From Alphaproteobacteria bacterium (GTDB taxonomy: Bacteria; Pseudomonadota; Alphaproteobacteria; Rickettsiales; SXRF01), in NCBI GenBank assembly GCA_025362975.1, contig JANYES010000011.1, positions 255,581-319,580 on the forward strand: a stretch of 64,000 nucleotides of DNA, in the 5' to 3' direction. Shown one piece after another: positions 1 to 8,290 of the stretch. How positions within the stretch are numbered: the stretch's first letter is position 1; every line of letters starts with the position of its first letter. A program made the position numbers and the translations under genes. The notes beneath the pieces are model-generated. The model worked only from the letters and a program-made list of their open reading frames with translations. It did not search any database and was not told the DNA's origin.

Positions 1-736
1 ACTCGCGCAATGTGCGGGTGATATATAAAATGGCGGTTTCCTGCGTAACCTCGCTGCGCGGCTTTGTAAAAATGATATTTACCATATTGTGCACTTTGGT
101 GATGGCGAGGCGCGCGCGCACCAGAGTTTGCGGCAAAATCAGTAAATCATCCTGGTCTTTGCCCTCCAGCGTCTGCCCCTTAGGCTTTAATACACCGATC
201 ACCTGCACACGCTGTTTGTTGAAGATTATAAACTTGCCGACAGGATTCACCTGCCCGAATATTTTCTTCGCGGCCGATTCGCCGATAAGTGTAACCGGGG
301 CCATGAGTTGGTTATCCATATCGTTGAACAAGGTGCCACGCGAGACACCCCATTCCCGTAAACCGAAATAGGACGGCGTCACCCCGATAACCGATGAATT
401 TAAAATAGTGCCGTTGTAAGTGACGATCAGGCTCTCAGGCGCAATCAGCATCGACGCGGCATTCTGGATAATCGGCAGTTTGCGCAACCGTTCGGCGTCG
501 CGTTCGAAGATCGTTGATTTATCTTGCGAGCCTGCGTCTACAGGCGTGATAAGCAACAGGTTGCTACCGAGGCTGGCAATCGTCTGTTTGATCGAACGCT
601 GACTGCCCTGGCCAATCGCCACCATGACAATCACCGATGCCACGCCGATTACCATGCCAAGCATGGTCAGCCCGCTGCGCATTTTATTGGCGGCAAGGGA
701 ATGCATGGCTTCAATGATGATGGCAAAAATCGGCAT
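1..736 (-). CDS. MacB/FtsX-type ABC transporter permease, 3' end beyond window
   Basis: This is the N-terminal 245 codons of an inner-membrane ABC permease of the MacB/FtsX type; the gene runs off the left edge. It begins MPIFAIIIEAMHSLAANKMR and continues into the first membrane helix (LTMLGMVIGVASVIVMVAIG). A periplasmic region follows with MacB-like stretches (SLGSNLLLITP, VIGVTPSYFGLREW, GRVLF-like FNDMD, VNPVGKFIIF). In canonical MacB the nucleotide-binding domain is fused to this part; here the ATPase is a separate gene at 1636-2322. It should form a tripartite exporter with the MacA-like and TolC-like proteins upstream. It is separated from that operon by an unrelated small gene and a terminator, so it may need its own promoter. 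The family call is confident; the substrate is unknown. Confidence 0.88.
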   Translation of the reverse strand, partial: MPIFAIIIEAMHSLAANKMRSGLTMLGMVIGVASVIVMVAIGQGSQRSIKQTIASLGSNLLLITPVDAGSQDKSTIFERDAERLRKLPIIQNAASMLIAPESLIVTYNGTILNSSVIGVTPSYFGLREWGVSRGTLFNDMDNQLMAPVTLIGESAAKKIFGQVNPVGKFIIFNKQRVQVIGVLKPKGQTLEGKDQDDLLILPQTLVRARLAITKVHNMVNIIFTKPRSEVTQETAILYITRTLRE

Positions 737-814
737 AGCTAATGCAAAAAGTTATTTCGACGCTTCTCTAAAGTATCAGCAAAATCTTAATGAAAGCTGG
801 AGAGGGCCGAAATA

Positions 815-846
815 AACAAGCCCGGCAATTGCTTGCCGGGCTTGTT
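815..846 (-). terminator. Rho-independent terminator of the small exported-protein gene
   Basis: A perfect 14-bp stem (815-828 with 833-846) encloses a TTGC loop. On the minus strand it is followed by a T-rich tract (TTTATTT). It lies just after the stop of the gene at 867-1448 and before the permease start at 736, so it should insulate that gene from the permease. Confidence 0.85.
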
Positions 847-866
847 AAAGAAAATTGTACAGAAGA

Positions 867-1448
867 TTAAAACAGCGTAAACGGAGCTACAACACTAAGC
901 TGATTCATATTCGGGTTAGTAGCGACGGTGTTGCCTTTGCATTTCTGCAAGTCATCTTGCGCTTTCTTCAGTTTCTCATTAGCGGCGTCCAGGTCTTTCT
1001 TTGCCTGATCCATCTTACCCTTATCAGTTTTAACCACAGCCTTGCCATTTTTAATTTTGGTCGTAAGATCAGCGATAATCGTCCTGATGGCTCGCACCTG
1101 CATAGCCGTCATCACCGGTTTTTGCGGTTTGGCTTTAGGATGGGCTATATTCCACTTAATTGCCGCGGTATTATTGGTAATTTTTTCTTCTTCCTTTGTT
1201 AAATCATTTTCGTAAGTCGTAAGAAGACCATCACTGGCCGTCCATGCAGCCTTTGCTGTCTTATAAAGCCCGTCCCTCATCTTAACCGCTTCCTCCGCGG
1301 CTGTGACAGCCGCTTTCTCTGCAGCACAATCATTCGTTACCGGAGCGTTTACAAAATTGTTCATCGGGTTGGCTGGAACCGCATTTGCAGCTGCAATCTG
1401 CATGAACGCACATACGCCAGTAAGAGCCATTAATTTGAAAGTCTGCAT
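867..1448 (-). CDS. Small exported coiled-coil protein of unknown function
   Basis: I do not recognise a family. The product is about 193 residues. It begins with a clear Sec signal peptide (MQTFKLMALTGVCAFMQIAA, then AANA before VPA), followed by a largely helical lysine/alanine-rich region (EKAAVTAAEEAVKMRDG, LDAANEKLKKAQDDLQKC) typical of coiled coils. Two Cys residues remain after cleavage. I chose the start at 1448 because GGGGGAG lies 7 nt upstream; an in-frame ATG five codons earlier has no such site. The gene sits between the ATPase and permease of the efflux system, has AT-rich upstream DNA and its own terminator, and looks inserted. A periplasmic accessory role is possible but unproven. 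Confidence 0.75.
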   Translation of the reverse strand: MQTFKLMALTGVCAFMQIAAANAVPANPMNNFVNAPVTNDCAAEKAAVTAAEEAVKMRDGLYKTAKAAWTASDGLLTTYENDLTKEEEKITNNTAAIKWNIAHPKAKPQKPVMTAMQVRAIRTIIADLTTKIKNGKAVVKTDKGKMDQAKKDLDAANEKLKKAQDDLQKCKGNTVATNPNMNQLSVVAPFTLF

Positions 1449-1635
1449 GCTAGTCTCCCCCATAGTATATTTGAATGATTATCAGTATATCAAAACAAGG
1501 CTTTTTGCCCCTAATAGTGTTAATTATAGACGCTCAATTGCTAACAATTTACTAATTTGATAACAATTAAAGTTAATTTTAATTAAAATGAGCAGTCTTA
1601 CTTAGTATCGATTACGTTGTATTATAAGTATTTAA

Positions 1636-2322
<687 letters not shown>

Positions 2323-2326
2323 AACG

Positions 2327-3445
2327 CTACTGGTGTGTCAGGCGAGGAATTTCTTCGACAATCACCTGATCGGCCTCTTTGAGGGTGTCAGACGTGACTT
2401 CCGTGTAGTCGATATCCACCACGCCCGTTTGCACCTCGAGCGGTTCCGGCTTGGCACCATGAAGCACATACACATGTTTAGGGCCTCCGTCTGTTGCATC
2501 GGAGGGCGGGCTATCAGAGGGTGTAAAACGCAAAGCAGGAGTTGGAACGCGCAATACGTCACTTTTCTCATTGATGATAACCTTCACGCTGGCCGTCATG
2601 CCCGGCAGCAGCCGGCCTTCCGTATTGTTTACATCTACCAGCATGCCATAGGTTACAGCGCCTTGCGGATTGGTGGGGCTGATATGGACTTTGCTCACTT
2701 TGCCTTTAAAGGTTTCCCCGGGGAAGGCTTCGACGTTGAATTCTGCCGTCTGGCCTTCTTTCACCTGACCGATGTCGCTTTCCACCAGTTCGATATTGAT
2801 CTGCATCTTGGTAAGGTCTGCTGCTATTTTGAAGATGTCAGGCGCCTGGAAGCTTGCCTGCAGCGTCTGCCCCACGCTCACCTCGCGTGAGATAACTACG
2901 CCGTCCACCGGCGAATGCAACTCAGCATAACTCAGGTTCACCTTATCGCGATCAAGCTGGGCTTTTGCAATTTCCATGTTCGTGCGCGCTGTGCGGGCAT
3001 CCTGTGTAGAGGTTTCCGACTGGTTGAGCGGAATATAGCCCGCCTTGTACAGGCGCCTGTTACGCTCTGCGTTAAGCTCTGCGAGCTTAGTTGCCGAGAT
3101 CGTATTGTCCACTTGTGCCTGACTTTGAGCGATTTGCGCTTTCAGCAATGATGTATCGATCTCCGCCAGTAGCTGGCCTTTAGTGACTTTGTCGTTGAAA
3201 TCCACATACAGTTTTTTGACTTCGCCCGACACCTGCGAGCCGATGCTTACCACGTTGACCGGTTTCAACTGCCCGCTGGTCACGACGGTCTGGCGTATGT
3301 CGCCCTTATCCACCGCCTCGGTTTTATAGTCCACCAGCACCGCCTGCATCACATTGCTCCTCGCCCCCAGCGCCCATGCGCCGATGATGGCAAGCACGAC
3401 CGTCAGCATCGTCAGCGATTTTTTGACTTTGCGGGTGAGGATCAT
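2327..3445 (-). CDS. MacA-type periplasmic adaptor (HlyD/RND membrane fusion family)
   Basis: A 372-residue membrane fusion protein linking the inner-membrane ABC exporter to the outer-membrane channel. Residues 1-35 hold one uncleaved membrane anchor (LTMLTVVLAIIGAWALGARS). Next come a barrel-sandwich half (VVSIGSQVSGEVKKLYVDFN), a helical hairpin (AQIAQSQAQVDNTISATKLA), the second lipoyl half (LHSPVDGVVISREVSVGQTL), a beta-barrel domain, and the MacA-like LPGMTASVKVIINEK segment. A serine/proline/aspartate-rich loop (FTPSDSPPSDATDGG) interrupts the C-terminal membrane-proximal domain. The start overlaps the stop of the TolC-like gene by 4 nt (ATGA), indicating translational coupling. Confidence 0.93.
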   Translation of the reverse strand: MILTRKVKKSLTMLTVVLAIIGAWALGARSNVMQAVLVDYKTEAVDKGDIRQTVVTSGQLKPVNVVSIGSQVSGEVKKLYVDFNDKVTKGQLLAEIDTSLLKAQIAQSQAQVDNTISATKLAELNAERNRRLYKAGYIPLNQSETSTQDARTARTNMEIAKAQLDRDKVNLSYAELHSPVDGVVISREVSVGQTLQASFQAPDIFKIAADLTKMQINIELVESDIGQVKEGQTAEFNVEAFPGETFKGKVSKVHISPTNPQGAVTYGMLVDVNNTEGRLLPGMTASVKVIINEKSDVLRVPTPALRFTPSDSPPSDATDGGPKHVYVLHGAKPEPLEVQTGVVDIDYTEVTSDTLKEADQVIVEEIPRLTHQ

Positions 3446-4872
3446 GGCGTGGCCTCCGTCATTTCATGTACTGCTTTGGTATCCAGCCCGCCGATGGCGC
3501 GGATGAAATCGGCGCGGCTGATCTGCACGCCGTAAACGGCGGCGATCAAATGTTCGCGCGCGGCGGTAAACTGCGCTTGGGCGTTCAGCACGTCGATAAA
3601 CGCCCCTACCCCTTCTTTATAACGCCCGAGGCTTACTTTCTGCACTGCCTGCGCGGAATTCAGGAATTCTTCGGAGGTAGTTACGCTTTTAAGCGCCGTA
3701 TCGTAGGCGTGCCACGTGTTGAAAGCGTCCAGCTCGGTGTCGCGCTCGGCCTTTTCGTAAGTGTATCTCTCCTGTTCGAGGGATTTCTCAGCGCTGGCCA
3801 CGTTGTATTTATGCCCGACCAGCGAAATCGGAATGCTGAGTGAAACACCGATGCTGTCGCTGCCAGCGTTGCGCTGGTTCAGGATGCCGTAATTGTTGTA
3901 ATTGCGCCCCGCGCTTAAATTCACGGTGGGCAGGTTTTCGCGCCTGCGCGAAGTAAGTTCAAGCTTTGCCTGCTCCACCTGCATACTGACGGCGGCCAGA
4001 TCCGGCCTTGCTTTCTTGGCGGCGGCGATAGCGTCGCTTGCCGAAATGTTGAAGGCTTTTTCCTGTTTTTTATCGCGCACGTAATCATCGATACTAAAAT
4101 CCGTATCCGGCGGCAGGCCCATTACGTTCGCGAGCGACCCTTTGGTCGTGATGACACTGTTCTTCGCCTGCGTTATTTCCAGCTCAGACTGGCTCAGGGC
4201 CGCCTTGGCCTGCAGCACATCGGCATAGGCCGCAAGGCCGTTCTTGTAGCGCAGCTGCGCTGCATTTAAGCTTTCATCACTGTATTTGTGGCTATCCTTG
4301 GCAGTCTGCAATGTCTGCACCGCCGCCTGATACCGGAAATACACGCTAATGGTCGCAAAGATCGTCCCCTGCAACACGCTGTCATAACCGAAATTCGCCG
4401 CGAGTAATGCCTGCCTCGACTGCTCGATAGAGATTTCGCGACGGCCGAAATCGTATAGCAGGTAGCCGAGGTTGAGCGAAGCACCGTTGCTGTAGCGATG
4501 CGTATTGCGCTCGTTGGCGGTGCGAGTTCGTGTGAAGGTGGTGCCGCCATCGACGCTGATGGTGGGCAGATAGCTGGTTTTTTGCACGCCATAAGCGTCG
4601 GCGCTTGCCAGTGCGCCTATCCATGTCGCATGGGTTTGCGGGTTGTTGCACAGCGCCAGTGTCACCGAATCGAACAGTGAGATAGGGTGGTCGAGCGTGT
4701 GCGGCGTATCGCAGGCGGCGTTGAGCTGGTGTTCGGGTGCCTGCGCGCGATATTTGTCGGTGCGCATCACATCCCCGATCAGCGAGCTGTCGGCGATGGC
4801 TTCTCCGAGCATTGTGCACAATGCAAGGTTCCATACGCAGACAAAATTAACGGATCGCAATGATCGCATCAT
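3442..4872 (-). CDS. TolC-family outer membrane efflux protein
   Basis: This should be the trimeric outer-membrane channel of the tripartite exporter. I place the start at 4872 (MMRSLRSVNFVCVWNLALCT), giving about 476 residues with a signal peptide ending near MLGEAIADS. A 26-codon upstream extension lacks signal-peptide character. TolC hallmarks include SLFDSVTLALCNNPQ, YGVQKTSYLPTISVDGG, LGYLLYDFGRR, and the repeated half GLAAYADVLQAKAALSQSELEITQ against GVGAFIDVLNAQAQFTAAR, reflecting the internal duplication of the family. It is the first gene of the minus-strand operon. The 238-nt gap to the divergent gene at 5111 should hold its promoter. Confidence 0.92.
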   Translation of the reverse strand: MMRSLRSVNFVCVWNLALCTMLGEAIADSSLIGDVMRTDKYRAQAPEHQLNAACDTPHTLDHPISLFDSVTLALCNNPQTHATWIGALASADAYGVQKTSYLPTISVDGGTTFTRTRTANERNTHRYSNGASLNLGYLLYDFGRREISIEQSRQALLAANFGYDSVLQGTIFATISVYFRYQAAVQTLQTAKDSHKYSDESLNAAQLRYKNGLAAYADVLQAKAALSQSELEITQAKNSVITTKGSLANVMGLPPDTDFSIDDYVRDKKQEKAFNISASDAIAAAKKARPDLAAVSMQVEQAKLELTSRRRENLPTVNLSAGRNYNNYGILNQRNAGSDSIGVSLSIPISLVGHKYNVASAEKSLEQERYTYEKAERDTELDAFNTWHAYDTALKSVTTSEEFLNSAQAVQKVSLGRYKEGVGAFIDVLNAQAQFTAAREHLIAAVYGVQISRADFIRAIGGLDTKAVHEMTEATP

Positions 4873-5110
4873 ACACCGCAAAAACAGATTAATACTCACG
4901 ATATAGTATGGCCCGCGTGCATTAAGCACTGGTGTAACAGCGATTAACAATTGGTAAATTAAGTCGCAATTTTACTTAATAAAACCTTACTTTAAGCTTG
5001 GGCAGATCCAGTTTTACGGAAAACTTATCTCCAAGGTGGCATTCACACTGTCTTTCTTATGCTCCCTTGGCCATAATTTCATATGCAAAACCACTATTTA
5101 GGAGAAAATC

Positions 5111-5500
5111 ATGAATAAACGAATCATCGGTTCAGGCGTCGCCACTATCGTGGTCTTAGCGGCCACAGCCGCCATCGCGTCCTACGCGACTCGCGAATCT
5201 ATAGAGTCTTCTCCGATTAAAACCGAGCAGGCTGTTATCGAGCACCACACTCAGGCCCATCAGGAGCAAAGGCTGGCCTCCACTGAACCCGCAAGGCAGC
5301 CCGTGCAACACACTGCTGCAAACCCCCCATGCGACGACAAAAACATTGTCGGCACTGTCGGCGGCGCGGCCGCAGGCGGCCTCGTCGGCAGCCAGATCGG
5401 TCACGGCACAGGCAAGACCGTGGCGGTCATCGGCGGCGTGCTCGGCGGCGGCTACCTAGGCAACCAATACATCCCCACCCGCAACGTCTCCTGCCGCTAA
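5111..5500 (+). CDS. Glycine-zipper envelope protein (17 kDa surface antigen-like)
   Basis: A 129-residue protein with an N-terminal signal or anchor segment (IIGSGVATIVVLAATAAIAS), a polar Gln/Glu/His linker, and a C-terminal glycine-zipper two-helix motif (VGTVGGAAAGGLVGSQIG, then VIGGVLGGGYLGNQ). This zipper is typical of the rickettsial 17 kDa antigen and of SlyB-like outer-membrane proteins. There is no lipobox cysteine; Cys occurs only near C-DDKN and at the C-terminus (VSCR), so it is not an obvious lipoprotein. A good ribosome site (AGGAG) precedes the ATG. It is a stand-alone gene, divergent from the efflux operon. A role in envelope integrity is inferred from the family only. Confidence 0.8.
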   Translation: MNKRIIGSGVATIVVLAATAAIASYATRESIESSPIKTEQAVIEHHTQAHQEQRLASTEPARQPVQHTAANPPCDDKNIVGTVGGAAAGGLVGSQIGHGTGKTVAVIGGVLGGGYLGNQYIPTRNVSCR

Positions 5501-5648
5501 CGACCGTTACCGCCTGTTCCAATCATTGTAATTCAAAGCCTTGGCTAATATTGCGTTCTGCCATATTCCTAATCATAGGATAAATTAGCGCAGCCTTAAG
5601 GTTTTACGCCCATAATGATAGAGTCAAACACTCTTGGAAACGTCAGGC

Positions 5649-6407
5649 ATGGAAGTCGTCTCTCGTCAGAATCACAAAGATTTGCTGGGTTATCTACCGC
5701 ACATCAAATCCTCGCTTATGGAATGGAAGCTCGTCGACATTCGCCTGACTGGTGATTCGGAGCGATTTTTCACCATCGGGCGCATGGCCGAACTCGTACA
5801 TTCCTTATTCAAGGACCGCGAAGGCAAAATCTATCTGTGCAACGACCGCGAAATTTTCCTGCTCATTCGCTGGGGGCTTGATGCCGACCCGCTACTGATC
5901 TCGCGCAAGATCGAAGAGCGCTGCTCAGCCGTCAGCTATGAAATCGTCGTGCACGAACCGACTTCGGAAGGCCTGCAGCAACTCGAAATGCTCATCCGTT
6001 ACGAAGTCTCCGACGCGCAATCCTTCGCCGACAAGCGTCACACGCGCCGCGAAAACGTGGTGCTGGTCGCCGCCGATGAAAAATACATGCAGGCATTGGT
6101 GAAAATGGGCATCCCGAATAAAATCACCGTGCATCAGGTCACCGACAGCAACGCCATCATGCCCAACTATCGCAAATACGTGCCCGACATTGTCTTCCTC
6201 GATGCGCAGTTGCAGGGACGCGCGGCATCGAGCGTGGTGCAGGAAATCATCGATATCGACCACGCTGCCTATGTCATCATGCTCACCGACAGTACGATGG
6301 AAAACCTGAATCAAAAAGGTTTAGGAGGCGCCAAAGGCTTCATCACCCGCCCGTTCAGCCCGAACCAGTTGATGGAATACCTCAAGAAATGCCCTACCCT
6401 CTCCTAG
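5649..6407 (+). CDS. Protein with C-terminal degenerate response-regulator receiver domain
   Basis: About 252 residues from the ATG at 5649; a TTG five codons earlier is also possible. Residues 1-135 are not recognisable. The last 110 residues match a CheY-like fold: VVLVAADEKY stands for the acidic first strand, DIVFLDAQLQG holds the phospho-acceptor-position Asp, YVIMLTDST the conserved Thr, and GFITRPFSPNQL the last loop. Only one acidic residue remains in the metal pocket (AAD instead of VDD), and the invariant Lys is Arg. Phosphorylation may therefore be weak or absent. It converges with the LRR gene, overlapping by 4 nt, and sits alone on its strand. Confidence 0.7.
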   Translation: MEVVSRQNHKDLLGYLPHIKSSLMEWKLVDIRLTGDSERFFTIGRMAELVHSLFKDREGKIYLCNDREIFLLIRWGLDADPLLISRKIEERCSAVSYEIVVHEPTSEGLQQLEMLIRYEVSDAQSFADKRHTRRENVVLVAADEKYMQALVKMGIPNKITVHQVTDSNAIMPNYRKYVPDIVFLDAQLQGRAASSVVQEIIDIDHAAYVIMLTDSTMENLNQKGLGGAKGFITRPFSPNQLMEYLKKCPTLS

Positions 6408-7981
6408 CCGCGGCTCGATTCGTCGCCGCCACGGCGCAGGCTTTTGACGGCGCCTTCGTTGGCGCGTGAGAGGCGTTCTTCGAAACTGAAATCGCCAAGC
6501 TGGCGTTTGACTTCCTCATCGCTGGCGATGGAATCGCGCACACGGCGCATGCCGCGCGGATTCTTCACCCATATGGCCGGGTCAAACAGATCTGGCAACT
6601 GCTGATACCGCATGGCGAGTTCGACCATGCTGGGCTCAGTCTCGCTGGGCTTGCGTGTCAGCTCCTCGGCGCTCAGCACTTCGCCGGTGTTTTTAATCAG
6701 CTCCTTGATCTGCGGAAACTGGCCGTTGCGAATGGCTTCGTACATCTTGCTCGTACCGCGTTTTTTGGCTTCGGGACTGATTGCGGGCTTGCGCAAATCG
6801 TCCAGCCCTTCTATTTCGCCCATATGAATCACATTGGCATCCGCCACTGCTGGCAGCAAGGATGCAGGTTCGACATCCTGTAAGAAAATAGGAGGAATCG
6901 GCAACGTCTTCACGATACCCTGTTCCAGCTGGCTTTTTTGCAGCTTTGCCAACGCATTTGCAATCTCGGCGAACGTTTTTTTTCCACGCTCCGAAACCGC
7001 GATAATGGCAGGCAGGCGCGCTGAAATTTCTCCATACTCATCGGCGCTGAATTCGCTATTATTGAATAATTTTTTAGCGTATTTTTCAGCATCGGCCTTG
7101 TTTTTTGTGCAGACCGCGTCCAGCGAGGTTTCCTCCGGCGAGAACTCAATCAGGTTTTTACTTTTGCTGAGTTCCGCGATCAAATCCCTGAATTTTCGTT
7201 CAATCGCACGTCCGACAATTGCAACCGAGATGCCGTGCGGGTCCACCTCTTCGAGGTGGACCACCGTCAGCGAGCTGTTACCGGTACGGGTTACGCCGGC
7301 CGCGAGCGCCTTGATGGCTTCGTGAGTCAGGTTGTTGCTGGTGAGGCGCAACTCACGCAGGTTGGTGCTGACTTTCATTATTTTCGCCACCATTTTGACA
7401 CCCTCTTCGGTCAGGGTGCTGCCTTTGAGGTTCACCTTTGCAATATTGGTGCCTATTACACTGGTAAGCAGCTCAACGATACCTTCATCGCCCGCGCCTG
7501 CGTTGAGCAGGCTCACATCATAAAGCGATTTATTCTGTGCGAGGGCTGCGGCGATTTTCGACATGCCATCGTCGTTGATGGGGTTGTTGACGCGAAGATT
7601 GCGCAAGGTTTTATTGTCTTCCAGCGCTTCGACGATGCCGACGATACCATTCGCCGTCAGGCCGTTATTGAACACCAGCAGCGTTTCGATGCTGGTGTTA
7701 TCGCGCATGGTATCACCCAGCGTCTGGGCGCCCACGTCCTGTAACGGATTATCGGACAGGTTTAGTATTTTAAGCTTTTTGGATTTTTTAATGCCTGCCG
7801 CCAACCGCTCAAGCTGTTGCGGCCCAGCGCCAGCGCCTTGCAAGGTCAAGGATTTGATCATCTCCTGCGCGGCCAGCTTGTCGCTGATCATACCCGTGTC
7901 ATCGATGCTCAAATTAGTATTGGCAATGCGAACATCGCCGCCAGCTTTGATCTGCTTATTGATATCGTCTTTGAAAGACAT
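6404..7981 (-). CDS. Leucine-rich-repeat protein, ribonuclease-inhibitor type
   Basis: A 525-residue soluble protein without a signal peptide. Residues about 40-245 contain roughly seven tandem LRRs of the long ribonuclease-inhibitor type, with cores such as LKILNLSDNPLQDVGAQTLG, LRNLRVNNPINDDGMSKIA, LYDVSLLNAGAGDEGIVEL, IAKVNLKGSTLTEEGVKMVA and LRELRLTSNNLTHEAIKALA. These form a curved binding scaffold. The remaining 280 residues are charged and mostly helical with no domain I recognise. It is the last gene of the minus-strand AAA+/VWA operon, 2 nt after the small gene at 7984-8289. A protein-recognition role is inferred. RI-type LRRs are common in eukaryotes and effectors and less common in bacterial housekeeping genes. 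Confidence 0.82.
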   Translation of the reverse strand: MSFKDDINKQIKAGGDVRIANTNLSIDDTGMISDKLAAQEMIKSLTLQGAGAGPQQLERLAAGIKKSKKLKILNLSDNPLQDVGAQTLGDTMRDNTSIETLLVFNNGLTANGIVGIVEALEDNKTLRNLRVNNPINDDGMSKIAAALAQNKSLYDVSLLNAGAGDEGIVELLTSVIGTNIAKVNLKGSTLTEEGVKMVAKIMKVSTNLRELRLTSNNLTHEAIKALAAGVTRTGNSSLTVVHLEEVDPHGISVAIVGRAIERKFRDLIAELSKSKNLIEFSPEETSLDAVCTKNKADAEKYAKKLFNNSEFSADEYGEISARLPAIIAVSERGKKTFAEIANALAKLQKSQLEQGIVKTLPIPPIFLQDVEPASLLPAVADANVIHMGEIEGLDDLRKPAISPEAKKRGTSKMYEAIRNGQFPQIKELIKNTGEVLSAEELTRKPSETEPSMVELAMRYQQLPDLFDPAIWVKNPRGMRRVRDSIASDEEVKRQLGDFSFEERLSRANEGAVKSLRRGGDESSRG

Positions 7982-7983
7982 GG

Positions 7984-8289
7984 CTATACTTCCCAGAAAA
8001 TGGTTTTAGCAAGGCTCGTGCGTTTCAACACGCGGCCAAGCACTTCCCAGCAGAACCCGCCCTTTGGCGCGAGGATGGAAGCAATGTTTACGTCATTCAA
8101 CGCGTCTTCCAATTGGACCGGCGTCATCACAGTGGCCATATCTTTTTCCTGCTTCAGCAATTCCACCTGCCATGCGGCTTTGACGAGGTAGACGCCGCAT
8201 CCCTCCACATTGCCGTAATGCTCCGCCGAAAGCCGGGTAACCAGCGGAAGCAGCGATGCGGCCATAGTATTCAAGCTTGCATGGTTCAT
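7984..8289 (-). CDS. Small protein of unknown function in AAA+/VWA operon
   Basis: A 101-residue protein beginning MNHASLNTMAASLLPLVTRL. The ATG at 8289 lies 1 nt after the AAA+ gene stop and 2 nt before the LRR gene, so it is transcribed with both. An open frame extends 56 codons further upstream, but only as an out-of-frame overlap of the AAA+ gene with shadow-like composition. No domain is recognised. The middle (GVYLVKAAWQVELLKQEKDM) and end (GGFCWEVLGRVLKRTSLAKT) look like helices. Its conserved tight position suggests an adaptor or subunit for the neighbouring ATPase, which is inference only. Confidence 0.7.
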   Translation of the reverse strand: MNHASLNTMAASLLPLVTRLSAEHYGNVEGCGVYLVKAAWQVELLKQEKDMATVMTPVQLEDALNDVNIASILAPKGGFCWEVLGRVLKRTSLAKTIFWEV

Positions 8290-8290
8290 G

